A stretch of 64,000 nt of DNA, taken from the NCBI GenBank assembly GCA_041859095.1, contig JBHEKY010000016.1, positions 62,001 through 126,000 on the forward strand, in the 5' to 3' direction. The notes under the pieces were generated by a model. That model had not been told where the DNA came from and ran no database searches. It saw only the letters and a list, made by a program, of their open reading frames with translations. Shown one piece after another: positions 8,419-17,593 of the stretch. Positions within the stretch are counted from its first letter, which is position 1. Each line of letters opens with the position of its first letter. This DNA comes from UBA1422 sp041859095 (lineage in GTDB: Bacteria; Bacillota; Clostridia; Peptostreptococcales; Anaerovoracaceae). The position numbers and the translations under genes are program-made.

Positions 8419-9381
8419 TTATACAAAATCTTCTATCTTTCGAGGTTCTGACATTCCGGTTGAAAAGTGAAACGCTTTTGCATTGATGCAGTCTTCGGTA
8501 ATCTGCCGTGAAAGCTGACTAATGCTCCCAAACTTCACTTCTTCACGGGTTCGTTTCAGAAATTCTACCCGTATTTTTTTGCCATAAAGTTCATAATCGA
8601 AATTGAATATATGTGTTTCAACGTTTTTTTCATAGTTACCGATGGTGGGTTTTTCACCAACATTAGTAATGCTGGGATAACGCTTTCCACCATAGACACA
8701 GTACGTAATATAAACGCCATTGGGTGGTGCAACCATGGATTCATCCATGATTAAATTGGAAGTGGGAAAGCCCAATTGCTTGCCAAGCTTATTGCCGACA
8801 ACCACTTCGCCGAGAATGCTGTAGTAACGACCCAGGTATTTTTCGCACTGATCCACCTGCCCGGATTCGATGAGTTTGCGGATCATGGTTGAATTTACCG
8901 GTTCTCCGTCAATCAAATAAGGCTCCATCACATGAATCCCAAATCCTTTTTTCAACCCTTCCCGGATAAGAATTTCAACATCTCCTTGAGCCTTCTTTCC
9001 AAAGCGGAAATTATATCCGCAGTACGCTTCTTTCATATGAAAATGTTCGATCAACAGTTTGTCAATGAATTCCGTTGGGGAAAGCTCTTGGATTGCCTTC
9101 GTAAAGGGGATGGAAAACAAATAATCCACTCCTAGTTTTTGGAGAATGTGAATTTTATCTTCTGGGTAAAGAATGTTCTTAACCTCTACTCCTTTTCCCA
9201 GTAAATTTCTGGGATGGTTGGAAAAAGTAAAAACCGCACTTTTCATGCCAGCAGCTTCTGCGCTTTTGACGGAGCGCTGAATCAGTTGTCGGTGTCCCAA
9301 GTGAATACCATCAAAATTACCAAGTGCAACCACCGTATCTTCCTTAATATTCAAGTGGTCCAGCGAATCATATACCTTCAT
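8419..9381 (-). CDS. ribF: Bifunctional riboflavin kinase/FAD synthetase
   Basis: A 320-residue enzyme that converts riboflavin to FMN and then FAD. The N-terminal nucleotidyltransferase part has GNFDGIHLGH near residue 22 and a later ISSTMIR-like NSTMIRKLI. The C-terminal flavokinase part has GKQLGFPTSNL and the NVGEKPT turn. The ATG at 9381 has GAGG 7 bases upstream, whereas an earlier in-frame start would extend 11 residues further into truB. The start overlaps the truB end by 14 bases. The order truB-ribF-rpsO-pnp is standard in Firmicutes. Confidence 0.96.
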   Translation of the reverse strand: MKVYDSLDHLNIKEDTVVALGNFDGIHLGHRQLIQRSVKSAEAAGMKSAVFTFSNHPRNLLGKGVEVKNILYPEDKIHILQKLGVDYLFSIPFTKAIQELSPTEFIDKLLIEHFHMKEAYCGYNFRFGKKAQGDVEILIREGLKKGFGIHVMEPYLIDGEPVNSTMIRKLIESGQVDQCEKYLGRYYSILGEVVVGNKLGKQLGFPTSNLIMDESMVAPPNGVYITYCVYGGKRYPSITNVGEKPTIGNYEKNVETHIFNFDYELYGKKIRVEFLKRTREEVKFGSISQLSRQITEDCINAKAFHFSTGMSEPRKIEDFV

Positions 9382-10315
9382 GTTGTAACCTCGTGTTAAA
9401 TACTTTGTCTGCAATCAGGGACTGTCCGAAGAGCCGTCCAACGCCAACAAACTCATGAGCATAATATACCCTAACCAAGCGAGCGGAATCATCATAATGC
9501 GGATCAGAAACCAAAAAGTCTGGAACGGATTCTATGCTTTCTGTTTCCGATGCCCGCATCAAAATTGTTTTACCATTCGTAAAATCTCTGGCAGCCTGCT
9601 GGTCTAAGATGATTGGCGCAAACCGGTTCAACGGGATATCCACCGGCACAAGACTTGCTTCGATTTGCTCTTTAGTCATTGATTTCAATGTTTCCGGGGT
9701 AATGGCATCTTCCAATCGGAACATCCCTGTTGCCTGTCGAACCAATCCGGTCATGGTCCCTCCACATCCCAACTTTTCGCCAATATCCTGGCAGAGTGTC
9801 CTGATATAGGTCCCTTTGGAACAAGTGGCGGTGAAGGTAATATGGCAACCCTTTATTTCATCCAATCCCATCTTGCTAATAAAGATATGCCTGGGTTGAA
9901 TCTCCACTTCCTGGCCGCCGCGGGCGTACTCGTAGAGTCGCTTTCCGTTCACCTTTAATGCCGAATATTTTGGTGGGATTTGTACCACATCTCCCTGAAA
10001 CGAAAAAACCGCCTCCGCAATACGGTCAGGTGAAAGATGGTCCACCGGCCGCTCCCGAAGGATTTGGCCCCATATGTCTTGCGTATCGGTTTCAATGCCA
10101 AGTTGCATATTGCAACGATATGTTTTTTCGTCCAAGTCAAGATATTCTGTAATCCGGGTAGCGGTTCCGATACAAATTGGTAATACCCCTGTGGCCATTG
10201 GGTCCAGGGTGCCTGTATGTCCTACCCTCTTAATGCCTGTCAACCTTCGAATCAAGGCTACACAATCGTGGGATGTGACGTGTTGTGGTTTGTGAAAATT
10301 GATGATGCCGTTCAT
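9368..10315 (-). CDS. truB: tRNA pseudouridine-55 synthase
   Basis: A 315-residue TruB-family enzyme that makes pseudouridine 55 in the T-loop of tRNAs. GHTGTLDPMATGVL contains the catalytic Asp near residue 38. KTYRCNMQLG, PPKYSALKVNGKRLYEYAR and GTYIRTLCQDIG are further family landmarks. A C-terminal PUA-like segment follows. It starts only 1 base after the nrnA stop and overlaps ribF. Confidence 0.97.
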   Translation of the reverse strand: MNGIINFHKPQHVTSHDCVALIRRLTGIKRVGHTGTLDPMATGVLPICIGTATRITEYLDLDEKTYRCNMQLGIETDTQDIWGQILRERPVDHLSPDRIAEAVFSFQGDVVQIPPKYSALKVNGKRLYEYARGGQEVEIQPRHIFISKMGLDEIKGCHITFTATCSKGTYIRTLCQDIGEKLGCGGTMTGLVRQATGMFRLEDAITPETLKSMTKEQIEASLVPVDIPLNRFAPIILDQQAARDFTNGKTILMRASETESIESVPDFLVSDPHYDDSARLVRVYYAHEFVGVGRLFGQSLIADKVFNTRLQHEGI

Positions 10316-10316
10316 A

Positions 10317-11288
10317 TCAAGCCCTCAGTTGTTCCGTGACTTCCTCTACAATCATCCTTTTCACGTTTTCAATGCTGTCGCAAATAGTAAAGCCGGCGGC
10401 TTTAATATGCCCACCGCCGCCAAACTTAGAAGCGATGACTGCCACATCTCCCGTATGCTTTGCCCGTAGACCCACTTTCATACAACCATCGGGGTATTCT
10501 TTTATTAAAACAGAAATCTCCACCCCCCGGATACTTCGAAGTTTGGAAACGATGCCTTCGGCTTCTTCCATGGTACTATCGCATTCCTTCAGCATCTTTT
10601 GGGTAACCGTAGCAACCACGCCTAGTCCATCGGCAAAAAGCTCTGCAGAGTCAATGACTTTGCTTTCCATTTTAAACTTGTTCATGCTTTCATTCTGGTA
10701 AATTTCCGCACTGATTTTGCTAAAATTCATGCCTTTGTCATATAGTGCGATGACTATTTCATGGCTACGTTGTGAGGTGTTAGAGTACTGAAAGTTGCCA
10801 GTGTCCGTAGTGATAGCAACAAAAATTGCCTCTGCAATTTCTTTGTCTAACGGCCAACTCATTTCTGACAGCAAATCATAAACAATTTCTCCGGTAGCGG
10901 CCGCTTTACCATCTACATAATTCAAATCAAAAACCCGCCTGGATGTAGTGTGGTGATCCAGGCATATAGTAATCTTACCTTTTTCAAATGCATCGACCCG
11001 TTTTTTAAAGCGGGTCCGGTCTCCGCAGTCGATGCACAGACTAACGTCCGGCTCTGGGAGCAGGTCTTGGTCATAGGTACAGTAACCTTTGTCCATAAAT
11101 TCCAGATAGTCGGGGATTTTGTCTTCCAACAGAATCCATGCTTTTTTGTTTTCTTTGCGCAAAGACTTGCATAAGGCGATGGCAGATCCGAAGGCATCCC
11201 CGTCCATGAGTTCATGGGGGATAATCCAAATTGTGCCGGCCTGTTGCAATGCATCGCCGATTTCTCTGATAGTATTATTCGGTTTCAT
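10317..11288 (-). CDS. nrnA: DHH/DHHA1 nanoRNase/pAp phosphatase NrnA
   Basis: A 323-residue DHH-family phosphoesterase that degrades 2-5-mer RNAs from the end and dephosphorylates 3'-phosphoadenosine-5'-phosphate. The DHH motif CLDHHTTS lies near residue 110 and the C-terminal DHHA1 signature GGGGHIKAAGF near residue 292. Manganese-binding aspartates are visible in DGDAFGSAIAL and ITTDTGNFQYSNT. It overlaps the rbfA end by 14 bases. The rbfA-nrnA-truB order is common in Firmicutes. Confidence 0.95.
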   Translation of the reverse strand: MKPNNTIREIGDALQQAGTIWIIPHELMDGDAFGSAIALCKSLRKENKKAWILLEDKIPDYLEFMDKGYCTYDQDLLPEPDVSLCIDCGDRTRFKKRVDAFEKGKITICLDHHTTSRRVFDLNYVDGKAAATGEIVYDLLSEMSWPLDKEIAEAIFVAITTDTGNFQYSNTSQRSHEIVIALYDKGMNFSKISAEIYQNESMNKFKMESKVIDSAELFADGLGVVATVTQKMLKECDSTMEEAEGIVSKLRSIRGVEISVLIKEYPDGCMKVGLRAKHTGDVAVIASKFGGGGHIKAAGFTICDSIENVKRMIVEEVTEQLRA

Positions 11289-11658
11289 CTTTCTTCACCA
11301 CTTCGCTGAGGAGTTCCTCTATATGTCTGCCGTACTCGGCAGAAGTGTCGAACTTAAAAATTAAATCTGGAACATGTCGCAGCTTAATTAAACGTCCGAT
11401 TTCCCTTCTGATATACCCTTTTGCGCTTTGCAAGGCAATCAGTGCTTCTTCTTTGATGTGTGCCTGCTCCTCCTTGTCCTGGTCATTGCCAAAGACGGTG
11501 AGAAAAACTGTTGCATAACTGCTGTCCGCAGTAACCTCCACTGCTGTAACAGTCAACATGATCGGCAATCTGGGATCTTTGAGTTCTCTAAGGATTAGCT
11601 CACTGACAATCTTGCGGATTTCTTCAGCCAGCCTACCTTGTCTATATCCTTTTCCCAT
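11275..11658 (-). CDS. rbfA: 30S ribosome-binding factor A
   Basis: A 127-residue KH-type protein that binds the 30S subunit during late 16S rRNA maturation. It starts MGKGYRQGRLAEEIRKIVSELI and contains the LKDPRLPIMLTVTAVEVTADSS region and the RHVPDLIFKFD C-terminus typical of the family. AAAGGA just upstream favours the ATG at 11658 over an in-frame TTG 15 bases earlier. It follows infB by 1 base. Confidence 0.96.
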   Translation of the reverse strand: MGKGYRQGRLAEEIRKIVSELILRELKDPRLPIMLTVTAVEVTADSSYATVFLTVFGNDQDKEEQAHIKEEALIALQSAKGYIRREIGRLIKLRHVPDLIFKFDTSAEYGRHIEELLSEVVKKDETE

Positions 11659-11659
11659 A

Positions 11660-14647
11660 TTATTTCCTTTCAACTTCCTGCATCATGAAGCATTCGATAA
11701 TATCCCCGACTTTGATATCGTTATATTTTTCGATGCCGATACCGCACTCAAAGCCTGTAAGAACTTCTTTTGCGTCATCTTTGAACCGCTTCAATGAGGA
11801 AATTTTGCCTTCATGTATCACGATTCCGTCACGGATTAAGCGGATTTCCGCATTCCGAACAACCTTACCGTTTCGAACGTAAGCACCACCAATCACACCA
11901 AGATTGGGCACTTTGAAGGTTTCTCTAATTTCTACTTCACCCAGAACGACTTCTTTGAATTCCGGATCCAACATCCCCTTCATAGCACTTTCGATATCGT
12001 TAATGATGTCGTAAATGACACGATAAGTACGGATTTGGATTCCTTCTCGATCTGCAGTCTGTGTGACTGTTGCCGAAGGACGCACATTAAATCCAATGAT
12101 AATGGCTCCGGAAGTACCGGCCAGCATTACATCAGATTCGGTGATACCGCCGACACCGGTGTGGATGATCTTTACTCTGACATTCTCGTTGGACAGTTTT
12201 TCCAAGGAAGAGGTCACAGCGCCAACGGAGCCTTGAACGTCTCCTTTGATAATAAGATTCAAATCCTTTACATTGCCTTCTTGAATCTGGGCAAAAAGTT
12301 CTTCCAGTGTGGTGCTGGAGGTTCTAGCCATGACCTCTTCCCGTTGTTTCGCTTTTCGCTTTTCGGCAATGTCTTTGGCCAATTTGTTTTCTGAAACCGC
12401 ATAGAACGTGTCGCCAGCTGCAGGCACATCGGTAAATCCGATGACTTCAACTGCGGTTGCGGGGTCTGCTTTTCGAATGGTTTCACCCAAATGATTGGTC
12501 ATCAATCGGATTCTACCTGAACAGGTTCCTGCAACGACACTGTTTCCGGCTTTTAGGGTACCTCTTGTTACAAGCAAGGTTGCGATGGGTCCTTGTGATT
12601 TGTCAAGTCGTGCTTCAATCACAGTTCCTATGGCCAACCGATTGGGATTAGCTTTCAGTTCCAGGATTTCTGCCTGTAGCAAAATCATTTCTAACAAACT
12701 TACAATGCCGTCTCCAGTCTTAGCGGAAACGGGTACGGAAATCACATCTCCACCCCATTCTTCAACAAGGATGCCGTGTTCGCTTAAATCCTGCTTGACC
12801 TTGTCAACATTTGCGCCGGGTTTGTCCATTTTGTTGATTGCAACAATAATGGGAACCTGCGCAGCTTTTGCGTGGCTAATGGATTCTATGGTTTGTGGCT
12901 TAACACTGTCATCAGCAGCTACAACAAGTACTGCAATGTCGGTTACATCGGCGCCACGAGCTCTCATTGCGGTAAAGGCTTCATGTCCCGGTGTATCGAG
13001 AAATACGATTTTCTTGCCGTTTATTACCACTTCACTTGCACCGATATGCTGCGTAATGCCGCCTGATTCAGATGAAGTAACGTTGGTTTTTCGAATGGCA
13101 TCTAGTAGAGATGTCTTGCCATGGTCAACGTGACCCATAACCGTAATAATCGGAGGTCTGGGCACCATATCGGCTTCATTGTCCGGTTTGGTGTCAATCC
13201 CTTCTTCAAACTTGTCTTCTTCTACTTCCACTTCACCAATGATAACATTGATGCCCATGCTTTCTGCAAGCGTTTCGACCGTAGTCTGATCCAACGTAGC
13301 ATTGACATTGGTTACGACGCCCAACTTCATCAGGGCCATAATGATTCTTGTGCTCGAAACGCCAGTTTGCTCAGCAAATCCCTTTAATGTAATCGGTACA
13401 TTGATAATTCTGGTACCTACTGGCAACGCTTCCACTTCAACTTCAACTTCCGGCGTAAATTTTGGTTTTGCATATTTCTTTTTGGTTTTCTTTTCAAGTG
13501 ATTTATTTTCAAAGACTGCAGTTCTCACTGGTGGCTTCTTGCCCTTATCCAGTTTATTGAATTTATCGTGTTCTTTGTCTTTGGTTTTTGCTTTTGTGGC
13601 GGTGCTTCCTGGTTTAACCGCATCAGGAGCACCATCAGTTCGAGGTTTTCGAGCTGTTGCATCGCCGGGAGCCCCTGGTCTGTAGTCCGGTCTTGTTCCG
13701 GAAGGTCGTTGATCCGGTCTTCTGTCTCCGGGACGCTGATCCGATCTACCATCATTGCTTCGCTGCACAGGACGGGCATCCGGTCTTGCCTGACCCTCAG
13801 GTCTTCTTTCCCACACTTCACCGGTTCTGGGTTTGTCAGCAGTAGGTCTTGGCCTATCGGTTGCTGTTCTTGGTCTATCATCAGTTGTTCTTGGTCGTTC
13901 AGAGGTTCTCTGCTCAGGCGTAATCTCTTTCTTTTCTTTGGCATGGGGCCCATCCTGAGATACTACTTCTGTTTTTCCGGCTTCGTTCTTTTTAACAATG
14001 ATTACCTTTCTGGTGGCTGTATACGGATCAACCCAAGGTTTTTTGGCCTCAGGTACTGGTTTTTCAATGATTTCTGGTTTTGCATCAACCGTAATCGATT
14101 TTTCTGTTGCTGGAACATCGGTAGCGGCTTTCGCTGCCGGTTTTGTCACTGCGTCAGACTTTGTCGGCGTAGTTTTTTTAGTGCTTACTATTGGTTTTTC
14201 TTCAGTCGCAACAGGTTCAACAAGGGGCTGAGATTGCTCTACTTCAGCTTTTTTGGGTACCGGCTGACCTGCGGGATGGGCACGCCGCTCTACTTCTTTT
14301 GGTACCACTGGCATACCCATTGGTGGTCTTCTTGTGATGACCGGTTCTTCTGATTTTGTTTGTGGTTTTGTTTTTTGTGCTCCACTGACACCTTTGTTAA
14401 GGTGTGCAGCTTTGACGGTAACCATTGGCTCCTCTTGATCCAGATCGACTCTCTTTGGGGCCACTCTTACGATTTTTGTCTCCGTCTCTTTATTCCTGTT
14501 GGCAATAATGGTGTTCTCCACGGTTTTTGCATCAATGTCTGAGAAGGCACTGTTCGCTGAAGTCACCTCAATGCCCATGGATGTGGCTTTTTCCAATAAT
14601 TCCTTGCTGGTCATTTCCAGTTTTTTTGCTAGTTCGTGTACTTTCAT
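11660..14647 (-). CDS. infB: Translation initiation factor IF-2
   Basis: A 995-residue GTPase that places initiator tRNA on the ribosome. It has an N-terminal IF2N helical domain (VHELAKKLEMTSKELLEKA). A long charged, Pro/Arg/Asp-rich linker covers roughly residues 70-410. The G domain has GHVDHGKTS, DTPGHEAFTAMRARGA and NKMDKPGA. Domains II-IV follow. The linker contains repetitive RPRT/DRRPDQRP-type runs, expected for this variable region. A strong AAGGAGG site precedes the start. A second IF2N copy near residue 420 (GFAEQTGVSSTRIIMALMKLG) is also visible. Confidence 0.98.
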   Translation of the reverse strand: MKVHELAKKLEMTSKELLEKATSMGIEVTSANSAFSDIDAKTVENTIIANRNKETETKIVRVAPKRVDLDQEEPMVTVKAAHLNKGVSGAQKTKPQTKSEEPVITRRPPMGMPVVPKEVERRAHPAGQPVPKKAEVEQSQPLVEPVATEEKPIVSTKKTTPTKSDAVTKPAAKAATDVPATEKSITVDAKPEIIEKPVPEAKKPWVDPYTATRKVIIVKKNEAGKTEVVSQDGPHAKEKKEITPEQRTSERPRTTDDRPRTATDRPRPTADKPRTGEVWERRPEGQARPDARPVQRSNDGRSDQRPGDRRPDQRPSGTRPDYRPGAPGDATARKPRTDGAPDAVKPGSTATKAKTKDKEHDKFNKLDKGKKPPVRTAVFENKSLEKKTKKKYAKPKFTPEVEVEVEALPVGTRIINVPITLKGFAEQTGVSSTRIIMALMKLGVVTNVNATLDQTTVETLAESMGINVIIGEVEVEEDKFEEGIDTKPDNEADMVPRPPIITVMGHVDHGKTSLLDAIRKTNVTSSESGGITQHIGASEVVINGKKIVFLDTPGHEAFTAMRARGADVTDIAVLVVAADDSVKPQTIESISHAKAAQVPIIVAINKMDKPGANVDKVKQDLSEHGILVEEWGGDVISVPVSAKTGDGIVSLLEMILLQAEILELKANPNRLAIGTVIEARLDKSQGPIATLLVTRGTLKAGNSVVAGTCSGRIRLMTNHLGETIRKADPATAVEVIGFTDVPAAGDTFYAVSENKLAKDIAEKRKAKQREEVMARTSSTTLEELFAQIQEGNVKDLNLIIKGDVQGSVGAVTSSLEKLSNENVRVKIIHTGVGGITESDVMLAGTSGAIIIGFNVRPSATVTQTADREGIQIRTYRVIYDIINDIESAMKGMLDPEFKEVVLGEVEIRETFKVPNLGVIGGAYVRNGKVVRNAEIRLIRDGIVIHEGKISSLKRFKDDAKEVLTGFECGIGIEKYNDIKVGDIIECFMMQEVERK

Positions 14648-14650
14648 GCG

Positions 14651-14989
14651 CTATTGCACCTCCTTCTCTGTAGATGATTCTAATAATTCCTGATTTATGG
14701 CTCCGGCAATGGTTTTGGCGAATCCCGCATCGGTAATCCCAAAGATTGCTCTTCCTGAACTCCCTGTAACTGGCCCCAACACATCGCTGTGCCCATAAAT
14801 AATGTATTTCGTTTGATTAGCCCTTGCGAGGCCGGTGATTTTTTCCATGCTGTTCTCCGCTAAGTCTTCACATATAATCAATAATTTGATTTTTCCCTTA
14901 TTCATGGCGGAAACGCAAGTGTTATACCCCGCCAATAGGTTGCCGGACTTCTTTGCAAAGCCCAAGTAGCTTTCAGTTTGTTTTTTCAT
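14651..14989 (-). CDS. ylxQ: L7Ae-family RNA-binding protein YlxQ
   Basis: A 112-residue protein of the L7Ae/L30e/S12e fold. It includes the LGFAKKSGNLLAGYNTCVSAMNKGKIKLLIICEDLAENS segment, whose AxxxGKxxxG-like beginning is typical of kink-turn binders. It lies between rnpM and infB, the family's normal position. It overlaps rnpM by 17 bases and is 3 bases from infB. In Bacillus the homologue is dispensable and its exact RNA target is unresolved. Confidence 0.9.
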   Translation of the reverse strand: MKKQTESYLGFAKKSGNLLAGYNTCVSAMNKGKIKLLIICEDLAENSMEKITGLARANQTKYIIYGHSDVLGPVTGSSGRAIFGITDAGFAKTIAGAINQELLESSTEKEVQ

Positions 14990-15248
14990 ATTGTTTCAGT
15001 GCCTCATACAGCCGATCCATCTGTTCCCCTGAGATTTCCATGCGAAATCCCCGCTTGAACGAGTTTCGTTTTTGCGCCTTTTTGACACATTCTTCTTTGG
15101 GACACACATAAACACCTCTGCCATTGGCCCGTCCTGTTTGGTCTATGGAGATTTCTCCCGCATAGGCGGCAATCCGGATTAACTCGCCTTTTGGTTTGGA
15201 TTCCATGCATCCCACACATCTTCTCATTGGGACTTCTCTATTCTTCAT
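14973..15248 (-). CDS. rnpM: YlxR-family RNase P modulator RnpM
   Basis: A 91-residue protein beginning MKNREVPMRRCVGCMESKPK. It has the family's CVGC pair, the GRGVYVCP motif, and a later KRNSFKRGFRM stretch that matches the usual arrangement. The family binds RNA; the Bacillus member was reported to modulate RNase P. The start overlaps the nusA stop by 11 bases. Family N-termini include the VPxRxCVGC lead-in, so the ATG at 15248 is preferred over one at 15227. Confidence 0.92.
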   Translation of the reverse strand: MKNREVPMRRCVGCMESKPKGELIRIAAYAGEISIDQTGRANGRGVYVCPKEECVKKAQKRNSFKRGFRMEISGEQMDRLYEALKQYEKTN

Positions 15249-16482
15249 CAGCTTTTGTTTTCCGCTTTTTCTTAGATGGCTTTGGGGTTTCTTCCGCTAC
15301 GGTTTCCGTAGCTTCTTCAGATTCAACCTCTGCAACCGCTTCTTCAGATTCAACTTCTGCAACCGGTTCTTCGATGGCAACTTCTTCAACCACTTCTGTT
15401 TCCGAAGACAAATCTTCTATTTCATCTTCGTCTTCATCTTCTATGTCCCCGTAATATTGAGTATGACTCTTGATGTCTATCTTCCAACCACATAATTTTG
15501 CCGCCAATCTGACGTTTTGGCCGGATTTACCGATGGCAAGAGACAGCTGATAGTCTGGAACTACAACCGTTGCCATTCTTTCGTTTTCTTCAATGAAAAC
15601 ATCTTCAACCTTCGCCGGACTCAACACATTACTGATTAGCGTAACCGGGTCCTCGCTCCAATTGATAATATCAATTTTTTCATTGGATAGAGCATCTACA
15701 ACATTTTGGACTCTAGATCCCCTTGCACCAACGCATGCACCAACTGGATCTACGTTTTCGTCTTCGGTCCATACTGCTATTTTTGTTCTGGAGCCTGCTT
15801 CTCTGGCAATGCTCTTAATCTCAACAATACCGTCTTCGATTTCGGGTACTTCCAGCTCAAACAATCGTTTGACCAAACCCGGATGGGATCGGGACAGGAA
15901 AATCTGAGGACCTTTGGTAGATTTCTTGACATCCATGATATAGACTTTGATTCTGTCATTCACTTCAAAGCGTTCATTGGGGACCTGCTCCTTCTGGGAC
16001 AGGATGCCTTCTGTTCTTCCGATGGTGACAAAAATGGTATCGTTGCTCTTGCGATGAATCACGCCGGTCACAACTTCACCAATCATTTCTACATAATCAT
16101 CAAAAATCATACCTCTTTCGGCCTCACGGATTCGTTGTACAACGACCTGCTTGGCAGTCTGTGCCGCGATTCTTCCGAAATCTCCGGGGGTTACTTTGAA
16201 AAGCATTTCATCACCGACTTCGAAATTCGGGTCTATCTCTCTTGCTTCTTCCAGGGACATCTGGGTGAATTCGTCTTCCACTTCCTCCACAACGTCCATG
16301 ATTGTATATACGTCAATGTCACCGGTGTCTTTATCAATATCTACCCTGACATTTTGGTTTGCGCCGTAATTCTTTTTGTATGCAGAACTCAAAGCGGATT
16401 CGATGGCATCAAATACCACTTCCTTGGGAATCCCTTTTTCATCTTCCAAATCTTCAATTGCTGCAATAAATTCCTTGTTCAT
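15238..16482 (-). CDS. nusA: Transcription termination/antitermination factor NusA
   Basis: A 414-residue protein with the N-terminal NusA domain (MNKEFIAAIEDLEDEKGIPKE), an S1 domain around residues 135-200, then two KH domains (GACVGARGSRVQNV and LAIGKSGQNVRLAAKL). It binds RNA polymerase and nascent RNA. The acidic C-terminal tail of about 55 residues includes two tandem 9-residue units (AEVESEEAV, AEVESEEAT) and a Lys-rich end. The tail makes it somewhat longer than the Bacillus protein. GGAGGAAGG precedes the ATG. Confidence 0.97.
   Translation of the reverse strand: MNKEFIAAIEDLEDEKGIPKEVVFDAIESALSSAYKKNYGANQNVRVDIDKDTGDIDVYTIMDVVEEVEDEFTQMSLEEAREIDPNFEVGDEMLFKVTPGDFGRIAAQTAKQVVVQRIREAERGMIFDDYVEMIGEVVTGVIHRKSNDTIFVTIGRTEGILSQKEQVPNERFEVNDRIKVYIMDVKKSTKGPQIFLSRSHPGLVKRLFELEVPEIEDGIVEIKSIAREAGSRTKIAVWTEDENVDPVGACVGARGSRVQNVVDALSNEKIDIINWSEDPVTLISNVLSPAKVEDVFIEENERMATVVVPDYQLSLAIGKSGQNVRLAAKLCGWKIDIKSHTQYYGDIEDEDEDEIEDLSSETEVVEEVAIEEPVAEVESEEAVAEVESEEATETVAEETPKPSKKKRKTKADEE
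15311..15364 (-). repeat. 27-bp tandem repeat in the nusA tail
   Basis: Two near-identical 27-base units (starting at 15311 and 15338) encode the repeated acidic segment AEVESEEA of NusA. The repeat is in phase with the reading frame, so slippage would change tail length without breaking the gene. Confidence 0.8.
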
Positions 16483-16497
16483 TTTCCTTCCTCCCGA

Positions 16498-16980
16498 TTA
16501 AAAGTTAATTGCCAGGCGGGTTTGTGCAACCTGATCCCTGGGCAAAACAATTCTGTTTCCATCTTTGTCTTCCAGGGTTAATTGCCCTTCCGACACCTCT
16601 TTGAGTACGGCTTCCAAGTTCTTGGTGCCAAGATATGGTTTGTAGAGTTTCACTTCAACCAATGTACCGATGTATCTTTGATAATGGGCCTCGGTAATCA
16701 GTTGCCGGTCCATACCCGGTGAAGAAACTTCCAAATAGTAATTTTGTTCTATTGGATCCAGTGTATCCAACTTTTGGCTCAGATACCTGCTGACTTTTTC
16801 GCAATCATCGGTGCTGATATACCCCGATTCTTCTGAATCCTGTCGCTTGTCTATGTAGACCCTCAGATACCAGTCTTTTGCAACTTTTACCATTTCTATA
16901 TGGTATAGCTCATATCCTTCCTCCTCTAGGAATCCGGACAATTCAGCGGTAATGATGTCTGTGATTTTTTGTTTTGCCAC
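16498..16980 (-). CDS. rimP: Ribosome maturation factor RimP
   Basis: A 160-residue 30S maturation factor. It contains the GYELYHIEMVKVAKDWYLRVYID N-terminal domain, the YYLEVSSPGMDRQL signature near residue 82, and a C-terminal SH3-like part. The start codon is GTG (16980), with GAGAGGG about 10 bases upstream. It heads the nusA operon, as in most Firmicutes, with a structured leader and a candidate promoter upstream. Confidence 0.96.
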   Translation of the reverse strand: MAKQKITDIITAELSGFLEEEGYELYHIEMVKVAKDWYLRVYIDKRQDSEESGYISTDDCEKVSRYLSQKLDTLDPIEQNYYLEVSSPGMDRQLITEAHYQRYIGTLVEVKLYKPYLGTKNLEAVLKEVSEGQLTLEDKDGNRIVLPRDQVAQTRLAINF

Positions 16981-17004
16981 TTCTATTATTCCCTCTCACA
17001 AATT

Positions 17005-17029
17005 GAAGAGTGGGCGCAGCCCACTCTTC
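17005..17029 (-). promoter_or_regulatory. Perfect 11-bp hairpin in the rimP leader
   Basis: GAAGAGTGGGC (17005-17015) and GCCCACTCTTC (17019-17029) pair perfectly around a 3-base loop, 25 bases before the rimP GTG. No T-run follows on either strand, so it is not a standard terminator. It may be a leader regulatory or processing element, or a T-poor terminator for the xre gene. Confidence 0.55.
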
Positions 17030-17060
17030 GTCCATACCATCTAGTTATTTTTACGTTTTA

Positions 17061-17089
17061 AAGATACCATAGTTCGGCCGAAATTGCAA
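17061..17089 (-). promoter_or_regulatory. Candidate promoter of the rimP-nusA operon
   Basis: TTGCAA (17089-17084) and TATCTT (17066-17061) with a 17-base spacer on the minus strand; 4 of 6 matches in each hexamer. Confidence 0.45.
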
Positions 17090-17133
17090 GTGCATTCAGG
17101 TATCTCAGACTTTGTTTCATCAATCGGTTGTGG

Positions 17134-17475
17134 CTATTTCTTCCTCTCCCGAGACATCTCTTTGACAAAAGAGATATGCTTATTGATATCCCGAAGCTCC
17201 TCCGAAGAACAGTCCTTCAGGATTTCTGCGGTTTCGCGAAGCAAAGCAGGTTGAGAATGCTCAGTATACCCACAAAAAAGTTCATCCGGGGTGAGCGCAA
17301 GACGGTTCATAATTTTGATAAGAACCATAACACTGGGGATGGTTTTCCCGTTTTCGATATGACTAACATGTGTAATACCAACATCCGCAGACTCTGCCAG
17401 TTTTTCCTGACTTAACCCTGCACGGATTCTTGCTTTTTTAATTCGGCTGCCCATATCCTTATAATCGATTTCCAT
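17134..17475 (-). CDS. XRE-family transcriptional regulator
   Basis: A 113-residue protein with an N-terminal Cro/C1-type helix-turn-helix at roughly residues 10-65 (IKKARIRAGLSQEKLAESADVGITHVSHIENGKTIPSVMVLIKIMNRL). A short helical tail (LLRETAEILKDCSSEELRDINKHISFVKEM) follows and may mediate dimerisation. AGAGGTG 8 bases before the ATG at 17475 fixes the start. It lies alone between the polC terminator and the rimP operon and has a TATAAT about 35 bases upstream. The direct repeat TGCACTCTGCACT next to that -10 could be its operator. Targets are unknown. Confidence 0.88.
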   Translation of the reverse strand: MEIDYKDMGSRIKKARIRAGLSQEKLAESADVGITHVSHIENGKTIPSVMVLIKIMNRLALTPDELFCGYTEHSQPALLRETAEILKDCSSEELRDINKHISFVKEMSRERKK

Positions 17476-17593
17476 TTGCAAAACACCTCTTTCCGTCTTG
17501 CTTGTATTATAAGTGCAGAGTGCATAGAGATTAATAATCCATATATGCAATCTGTACTTACAGTTCTAGTATAGTTGATTTTCCCATCAATTG

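Noticed and set aside
13568..14353. A 261-codon plus-strand frame rich in Ser, Phe and Arg
   Set aside because: It mirrors the low-complexity linker of infB; composition follows from the repeated codons on the other strand.
15706..16581. A 291-codon open frame on the plus strand opposite nusA
   Set aside because: It is antisense to the conserved nusA/rimP genes, has no RBS and no recognisable domain; the long open frame is a by-product of nusA codon use.
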